Shown here piece after piece: positions 58,306 through 64,000 of a stretch of DNA of 64,000 bases. The DNA comes from Henricia sp. BOLD:AAB3569. Its lineage: Eukaryota > Echinodermata > Asteroidea > Spinulosida > Echinasteridae. Under the pieces are notes generated by a model. That model made no database searches and was not told the origin of the DNA. It saw only the letters and a list, made by a program, of their open reading frames with translations. A program made the position numbers and the translations under genes. The DNA lies in assembly GCA_037783545.1 (NCBI GenBank), contig JBBELK010000620.1:2769398-2833397 (forward strand), written 5' to 3'. The number at the start of each line of letters is the position of its first letter. Position 1 is the first letter of the stretch.

Positions 58306-59385
58306 GAGCCTTTCTGAAAGAAGTGATGTTAGTTGAATTCTTGACTGTAGCTGGCAAGTTGTTCCAGAGGCGAGGAGCAGAGACGGAAAAAGCCCTATCA
58401 CCAGCTTGAGTGCGTGATCTGGGAATATCAAGACATGTGCTAGTTTGAGATCGTAGTGAATATGATGAAGACTTCCTAATTCCTAGAAGAGCTGAGAGGT
58501 AACCTGGAGATAGATTATTCAATGACTTGTATGTGTGGACAAGAGTGCGAAATTGAATACGTTTAGCAACTGGGAGCCAATGAAGCTCACGCAGGAGTGG
58601 TGTTACATGTGCACTTTGGGGTTTCCTAAAAATGAGCCTGGCACACCTATTTTGTATTTTTTGCAGACGAAATATGTTCTTCTGTGACAGACCATTCAAC
58701 AGAGAATTGCAGTAGTCCAATCTGGACAGAATTAATAAACGAACTGCATTGTGGCAGGCATCGAAATTAAGGAACCTTCGGATTCTGCTGAGGTTTCGGA
58801 TCTGAAAATTCAAAGACCGGCACAGTTGGGTTACTGTGAGCATTCATTTTCATGTCACTATCAAACATGGCACCCAGGTTTCTAACCTTAGAAGACGGAA
58901 AAATGTCCACTTGGTCAAGATGAAGAGTAAGATGTTTTAACCATGCAAAATTAGTTGGTGATGAAGCAATGAAGAACTTGGTCTTCTCCGGGTTCATCCG
59001 GAGTTTATTTTGAAGCATCCAAGCTTGCAGTGCCTCGATACACTGACTGAGCTGAGCGTGAACAAAGCATGCACATGTAGCTTCACCAGGGATTGTTGGG
59101 TCAAATGAACAAAATAGCTGAACAAGGCATCGTCCGCATAAATGTGGTATTGCAGGGTGGGAAATTTACGAATGATATGCCCAATAACAAAGGAATAATA
59201 AATGAAAACTTGCGGTCCAATGACTGATCCCTGCGGGACACCATATATGTACCTAAGTTGCATTTCAGAGGAAAGAGACCCTTTGATGTTGACTTGACTG
59301 GTTCCATTGCTGGACTGTGCCGCAGAGACCAAAGTTCTCATCAAGACGCTGAAGAGGAATATAGGGTGATCCACTGTATCAAAGG
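58306..59385 (-). pseudogene. LINE reverse transcriptase, C-terminal part (CR1/L2 group)
   Basis: Read on the - strand this continues the frame broken at 61706: TFDTVDHPIFLF, then FGVPQGS-type YGVPQGSVIGPQVF, the catalytic YADD in HIYADDALFSYF, LRMNPEKTKFFIASS, and the thumb and tail RLDYCNSLLNGLSQKNIFRL, RELHWLPVAKRIQFRTL, GDRAFSVSAPRLWNNLP. These are standard CR1/L2-type motifs. At least two frameshifts (near 59000 and 58800) make it inactive. An open frame runs from it into the transposon end at 59386, which is chance. Confidence 0.92.
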
Positions 59386-60686
59386 TAGTCTTGGTGCAAG
59401 ACGATACTGCGTGATATTTGTCACTGACCGCCGCGCGATAACCAACACTCACCGACAATCGCCAAGAGAGGGCGCCATACACACCAGTCTCCAGTATCGT
59501 CTTGGGACCTTTGTCGAACGTTGGTATGTGACACTGTGTGACCTCTAACCTAAGCTTATACAAATGCATTATAGAGGTCAACAGAGTTCCACATAATGAG
59601 CATGCCAGCCTGGCAACTTTCTGTGCCTGCACAGCTAGGGTTATTTCCTTCCTACTAAATCATGGTCCCATATATCCTCCACAAAAAAAAGCCACTTGTA
59701 TATACGTTATACCCGAATCAAGTGTGTTACAAATTGGGGAGAATCATAAACGTAAAATTTAAAAGAACGGCTCAGATTGTCCGCTGCCGAGCTATAGACT
59801 TACCCGGCGCGGCCCGCGCCCCGCGGTGGAATTCCCGATCCACACACGCCCCCAAAAAGCAACTGTTGTAACCTCAAAATGGCCACAAATACATCTGAGG
59901 TACAAGAGTAGCCTATCGAGGTTTTAGCTGGGTACAATGACTGACTTACATTCTTAAAGAAAGTGCAATTTTCCGACCGATTTCGAGACCGGCTGTGCGT
60001 GCCGCACGGCATTTCACACATTTTGCAGAATTTTGCGTGTGCCGGACCGGGAATAATGAAAATGCGATGCCTGCTAAATATACTGAAATAAAAGAAGTTC
60101 GATCGTGTCCAGGTTCGTGTTTGCGAGAAAGATTTGTGAAATTGTCTACTGTTCATGGGGATACTATTTGTTTAAAATTGTATTCTAATAAACGTGTGCT
60201 ACGGGTGCTGTTTGTCGCCCACAAATTAAAGCCTGCCCTTTGCCAGCGTCATAATTTTTAGTGGTAAATTCACTGTATATTTCACACGGTGATGGACGAA
60301 CTGTACCAAGCATAATTAACACAGCAACCGCTTGGTCAATTTTTGCAACCAAAGTATTTCTAAAATCTGTTGTAACTTGTGTGTAGCTAGAGCCTCATTT
60401 TCTTCATCATTGTACTTTTGATTTTCCCGAAGTTGCTGCGAGACGTCGATCATTTGCGGAAACAAATAGGCATGACCTTTTGTTTAAAAAAAAAATCGGA
60501 ACATTTTTGAAGACACTATAATTCTCGAAAATCAGAAATGTTCACAGATTTACGCCTAACTTACACAATATAAACACGATGACCGTAGAAAACTTCCCCT
60601 GAAATGGTTTTGTCTGAAGTGCTATAGTCTTTGAGAAATTAGTAAAACAATTAGTTTTCGTCTCATATGAGACGAAAATTCAATTC

Positions 60687-60871
60687 GCCCCAAAACCATT
60701 TCGCCCAAGTGCCATTTCGCCGCCAAACCACTTTGCCTGAGTGCCATTTCGCCCCAAATCACTTCGTCCAAACACTACATCGCCCATATGCTACTTCGCC
60801 CCAAAACCACTTTGTGCACAGGCCGAGGTTCAGGGCGAAATGGTTCAGGGCGAAGTGGTTTTGGGGCGAAA
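60687..60871. repeat. inverted arrays of 16-bp units (ACTTCGCCCCAAAACC)
   Basis: The left array has seven 15-16 base units such as ATTTCGCCCAAGTGCC; the short right array has the complement (GGGGCGAAATG, GGGCGAAGTGG). The layout copies the arms of the elements at 29766 and 35209. I found no target duplication around it. Confidence 0.75.
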
Positions 60872-60912
60872 TGACTGCAAACCCTTTTTTGACTGTTTTC
60901 TCAAAAGTTAGA

Positions 60913-60947
60913 CCATGGAGGAAGGAAAGACTTTCCTTCCTCCATGG
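60913..60947. repeat. perfect palindrome
   Basis: CCATGGAGGAAGGAAAG meets its exact complement with a one-base centre. Significance unknown. Confidence 0.9.
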
Positions 60948-61705
60948 TTAGACGAAGTTCGGAGCTGGTTTTTGCTCAGGTTAGTTTTAATCATGCATAT
61001 CTTCAATCATACAGGGGGATAAAACTATTTGCAACAGTTTACCAATCATGTATACTATCTTTAAATTTGGCGATGAAACGTGATTTTAGTAGTAACAAAA
61101 ATTATGTTTTTTCTTCGAAAACACAGGACCCATGGCAGTCTCGTCCGCGTAGCGCTAGGCCTAGTAGCTAGCCAGCGAGTGCCGGCGTACGGTTTTCGCA
61201 GTCTGTGAAATCATAATAAAGACACGTTTCTGCAGCGTACGGGTTCAGCCAAATAACGGCTTCGGTTGCCGGGCTGACAAACCAAAGCCGAAGTTCGTTG
61301 AATCCATTGGGAGAAAAACTGGCCCCATTGCCACATTTTCATATTTTTTCTTTTAAAAACAAATAAAGCACGGACTTGTCTGACGCGATAACGTGTGCTT
61401 TTCCTGTTTGATAACTAAGACGTACGTACAGGTACCAGACTTCACAGCGCTCGGCTTGAAATATGTTAATAAGCCTACGTCATAGGTATGCATGGCATAA
61501 TGAGCAATGCTTGGAATGCGCTCGGAATTTCCCGAGCGGATTCAGGAAATGTCCCAAGACGATACTGCAGAGCACGGACGTAGACTGGTTCCCTGTCCTC
61601 ATAGTACAGTGTATGGCGCCCTCTCTTGGCGAATGTCGGTGAATGTTGGTTAGCGCGCGGCGGTCAGTGACAAATATCACGCAGTATCGTCTTGCACCAA
61701 GACTA

Positions 61706-62103
61706 TATCAAAGGCAGCAGACATATCAATCATAACTAAGAAAACTGCCTCGTACGTCGGTCCGTCGCAGGAAAGCATCTTGAACTGTAAGAAGGGCTGT
61801 TTCAGTGCTGTGCAGACTGCGGTATGCAGATTGTAAGGGATCCCCCAGCTTATTGCTTTCAACAAAAGCAGTAACCTGGGAGGACGCAACTCTCTCAATC
61901 AATTTGCCTAAAAAAGACAAATTAGAGACAGGCCGGTAATTCTTAAGTTGTTGGGGATCCAGAGAGGAATTCTTCAAAATCGGCGTGATAACTGCCTTGC
62001 GGAGTTTAGTAGACAGACGAATCCGGCTTTCATGGGTTGATTTTGCATGTTGCGATGGGGCATCTATGTCGTAACTAAAGATACTGACGAAAGATCGTAG
62101 CAC
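61706..62103 (-). pseudogene. LINE reverse transcriptase, N-terminal part (CR1/L2 group)
   Basis: On the - strand: LRKAVITPILKNSSLDPQQL, KNYRPVSNLSFLGKLIERV, GDPLQSAYRSLHSTETALL and VMIDMSAAFD, the first fingers and palm blocks of the CR1/L2 reverse transcriptase. The insertion at 61705 falls right after SAAFD. A frameshift near 61740 is visible. Nothing upstream of 62103 resembles the endonuclease, so this copy is 5'-truncated. Confidence 0.92.
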
Positions 62104-62120
62104 TTCGTGAAACCGACCCC

Positions 62121-62872
62121 AGAAAAACCAAAATCATGCAATGTCAAAAACGCATACGGTTCACGTGCGCTGGATGTACCGCAGAAAATGGCGTCTCTCA
62201 AATTCGTCGGCTGCCTAATTTATCGAATGGATAAAAACTTGACAAGGAAAAGTCCGTGCACTGTGATTTTTCGATTGGTTCCGTTCGGATTATCGTTTAA
62301 TAAAGTCACACAAGCCATTACATTAAAATTTTGTATTTTTGCAGTACGATGTTTACAAATTCCTGTACAGGTGCACATTTAAATGGTCCTGTCTCAAGTT
62401 ACAAGAGTTCTTAAAAATGTCCACTTGCTTTTTATGTTGACCACAATAAGAACAAAATGCACTATTTGTCCATTCGTCTGTTATGCAAAAATAAACATTA
62501 GCACACTACTTGATTTAATTTAATAACTAGTATATACATATGTAATTATGATAATAATGGTGGATTATTTAATATAGCTCGACGTCTATCTTGGAGGATA
62601 CTCCCGGTGCCGTTGCTATCAGAACCTTTTCGTTTCAACTTGGTGGCAGCCCGATCAAGGTGCACAACTAAATCAGCACTTAGTTTTGTGGCATTCCCCA
62701 AAACAGCTCCTCAAATATCGCTTGGATTGACGAGGTAATTGAGATGAAGTGCCTTGTTCAGGGACACAGCTATAGAATGCATGTAGTTAAATCCAAATAT
62801 GTTTTTGTAAAATGTGTTTTATAAATTTTGGAAATTTCACTTGTATGTACAATTTAGAGACTTCGCATGCCC
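62121..62872. other. flank downstream of the second MINPP1-like gene
   Basis: No gene or complete element seen. It should contain the 3' UTR of the gene whose stop is at 62873. One arm of MITE family F lies just to the left (62085-62120). Confidence 0.4.
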
Positions 62873-63326
62873 TTATTTAAGAATGATAAATGAAAATGCG
62901 ACAAAGGCAAATTGGAGACACAAAGAGAAGTGGATTTCAGCGGCACTGCCTGTAGGATTCTGAGTGGTTCCTTTGATTATTTCTAAACATTCCTCAGTGA
63001 AGTCACATGTTCCAATGGCTCGCTTTATCCCTGCTTTAAATTCTTGCAGTGTACAGAACTGTCCAGCGCAGAACCCTAACTGAACAGGACTTTCATTGCG
63101 GAGCATTTGGACTCGGTAAGTTGACTCGGAGTTACCACAATTGCAGCGATACAACGCAAATGCCACGTTGCCAGCGAAAGGTGCGATGTGAGCTGTTCGG
63201 AACATGCGATTGATGTTTTCTTGGAAGTTGGAGGCAAGAAGAGGTAGGTCGTTGTAGAGGTCCAGGAGGGCAATCAGGGGTATGATGGTGTCTAAATGGG
63301 CAAACTTGAAGTTGGAGAGGGGCGTC
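62873..63326 (-). CDS. MINPP1: second MINPP1-like phosphatase, last exon, with HLD in place of HAE
   Basis: The acceptor TGTACTTTCAG is just right of 63326; one base completes a codon, the same phase as exon 3 of the first gene. The exon encodes TPLSNFKFAHLDTIIPLIAL, then ENINRMFRTAHIAPFAGNVA and YRVQMLRNESPVQLGFCAG, and about 85% of residues agree with 25484-25946. The catalytic block is H-L-D where the first gene has H-S-E and most MINPP enzymes H-A-E. The C-terminus is again hydrophobic (GSAAEIHFSLCLQFAFVAFS). Earlier exons must lie beyond 64000, so this is a tandem paralogue in the same orientation. The frame is intact. Confidence 0.9.
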
Positions 63327-63419
63327 CTGAAAGTACAAGGGAAAAAGAAAGATATACATTGTAACTGTACTAAGCATTATAACGACTATATAATACCCCA
63401 ATCACAATTAGCTTGCGAT

Positions 63420-63960
63420 ATGGGTTTGCGAGTAGTTTGCGACGGATTTCTAGGCATTTTCGGCCGGGGCCTCAAGGGACTCCTTGTGGCTGCCGGGTCA
63501 TTTTTGGGCATCGGGCGGGTATCGAGTTACTTTTAACTCGGACTTAAAACCTGGTGCGGCGTTTCGCATCGCAAACTGATCGCTAATAAATCGGCCGATG
63601 CCTGGCCGATGTCCGGCAGGGCATCGCACACATCGGACGGGCTCCAGGCCAAATTGTTGACAACCCAGACAATCCATATCGGCCAGGCGCCGTCCAGGGC
63701 TAGCCTAGACGCTGCTCAGACGCCAGCCGGGCCGCGCTAGGCGTCCGGAAATCGGCCGGGGTATCGCAGTGGCATAGGCAGGACATCGGACGAGTGCCTG
63801 CCGGACACCGGCCAATAAACGGGCCAAGAAATCGACCCCATTCCGTCATGGCAGCGTGCGGGGCACTTTTAATTGTGACTGTGACCGCCCAATCGCCGAC
63901 CTCTACACGCCGACCAATGCCTATATAAACCGCACACGCCGCCCGGCCTTCGCTTTAATT
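63420..63960. other. GC- and CpG-rich segment with repeated CATCGG / GGCCGATG words
   Basis: Composition changes sharply from the surrounding AT-rich DNA. GGCCGATG, CATCGGACG and CCGGCC-type words recur many times on both strands. AATTGTGACT occurs twice at the right (about 63870 and 63957) and CAATCACAATTAG faces it at 63400, so this may be the inside of an element that runs off the window. It lies where an intron of the second MINPP1-like gene is expected. Confidence 0.55.
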
Positions 63961-64000
63961 GTGACTTATAGGTATAATAGTCCATGGGCTACCAGAACCC

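Larger units (their letters stand above)
59386..61705. mobile_element. 2.3-kb MULE-like nonautonomous element with exact 9-bp target duplication
   Basis: TATCAAAGG flanks it at 59377-59385 and 61706-61714. TIRs of about 100 bases (TAGTCTTGGTGCAAGACGAT with CACTGACCGCCGCGCG) differ at only a few positions, and each starts with a small stem (GTCTTG/CAAGAC). Subterminal CAGTATCGTCTTGGGA occurs again inside both ends. The interior shows no transposase. It holds the 16-bp inverted arrays at 60687-60871. A 9-bp duplication with long TIRs fits Mutator-like elements best. Confidence 0.9.

Noticed and set aside
58994-59632. A 212-residue - strand frame as a single protein
   Set aside because: Its first half is the TIR and interior of the 59386 element; only the part below 59385 is LINE sequence.
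60687-60871. An independent insertion inside the 59386 element
   Set aside because: The arms look like the other 16-bp foldback elements, but I could not find a target duplication, so I list it only as a repeat.

Overview
The window is animal nuclear DNA: split genes with GT-AG introns, many inverted-repeat DNA transposons, tRNA-derived SINE material and a CR1/L2-like LINE. The mix of short TTAA-flanked hairpin elements with the two animal gene families points to a marine deuterostome, most likely an echinoderm and perhaps a sea star. That assignment is an inference from repeat style, not a proof. There are no bacterial operons, CRISPR arrays or rRNA genes.

Genes. (1) The last three coding exons of a FAM13-family gene lie on the + strand at 1935-2149, 4203-4359 and 12017-12103. 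Phases agree across both introns and the ending matches the conserved C-terminus of the family. (2) A complete three-exon gene for a multiple inositol polyphosphate phosphatase (MINPP1-like) lies on the - strand at 32829-25484, with phase-consistent splicing and a predicted protein of 518 residues. (3) The last exon of a second, closely related MINPP1-like gene lies at 63326-62873 on the same strand; the rest is beyond the right edge. (4) A possible five-exon small gene on the + strand (37834-44334) has good splice sites, but I do not recognise it and its frame is uncertain.

Repeats fill most of the remaining sequence. The 7.7-kb last FAM13 intron (4360-12016) holds at least eight elements. 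From 12.5 to 25 kb is a dense field of TIR elements, a 61-bp minisatellite, a half-Tc1 palindrome and a nest of one element within another. MINPP1-like intron 1 is about four-fifths transposon, three elements deep. A tRNA-like SINE monomer has expanded into two tandem arrays (7.6-8.4 kb and 39.4-41.1 kb). From 57.3 to 62.1 kb a LINE is split by a 2.3-kb transposon that left an exact 9-bp target duplication.

The most unusual pattern is a set of foldback transposons whose inverted arms are tandem arrays of 16-bp units. Three different arrays (29.8/31.3 kb, 35.2/36.0 kb, 60.7/60.9 kb) have units that look related to each other. A second set of elements with 9- to 10-bp target duplications starts with TA followed at once by a small stem-loop inside each TIR.
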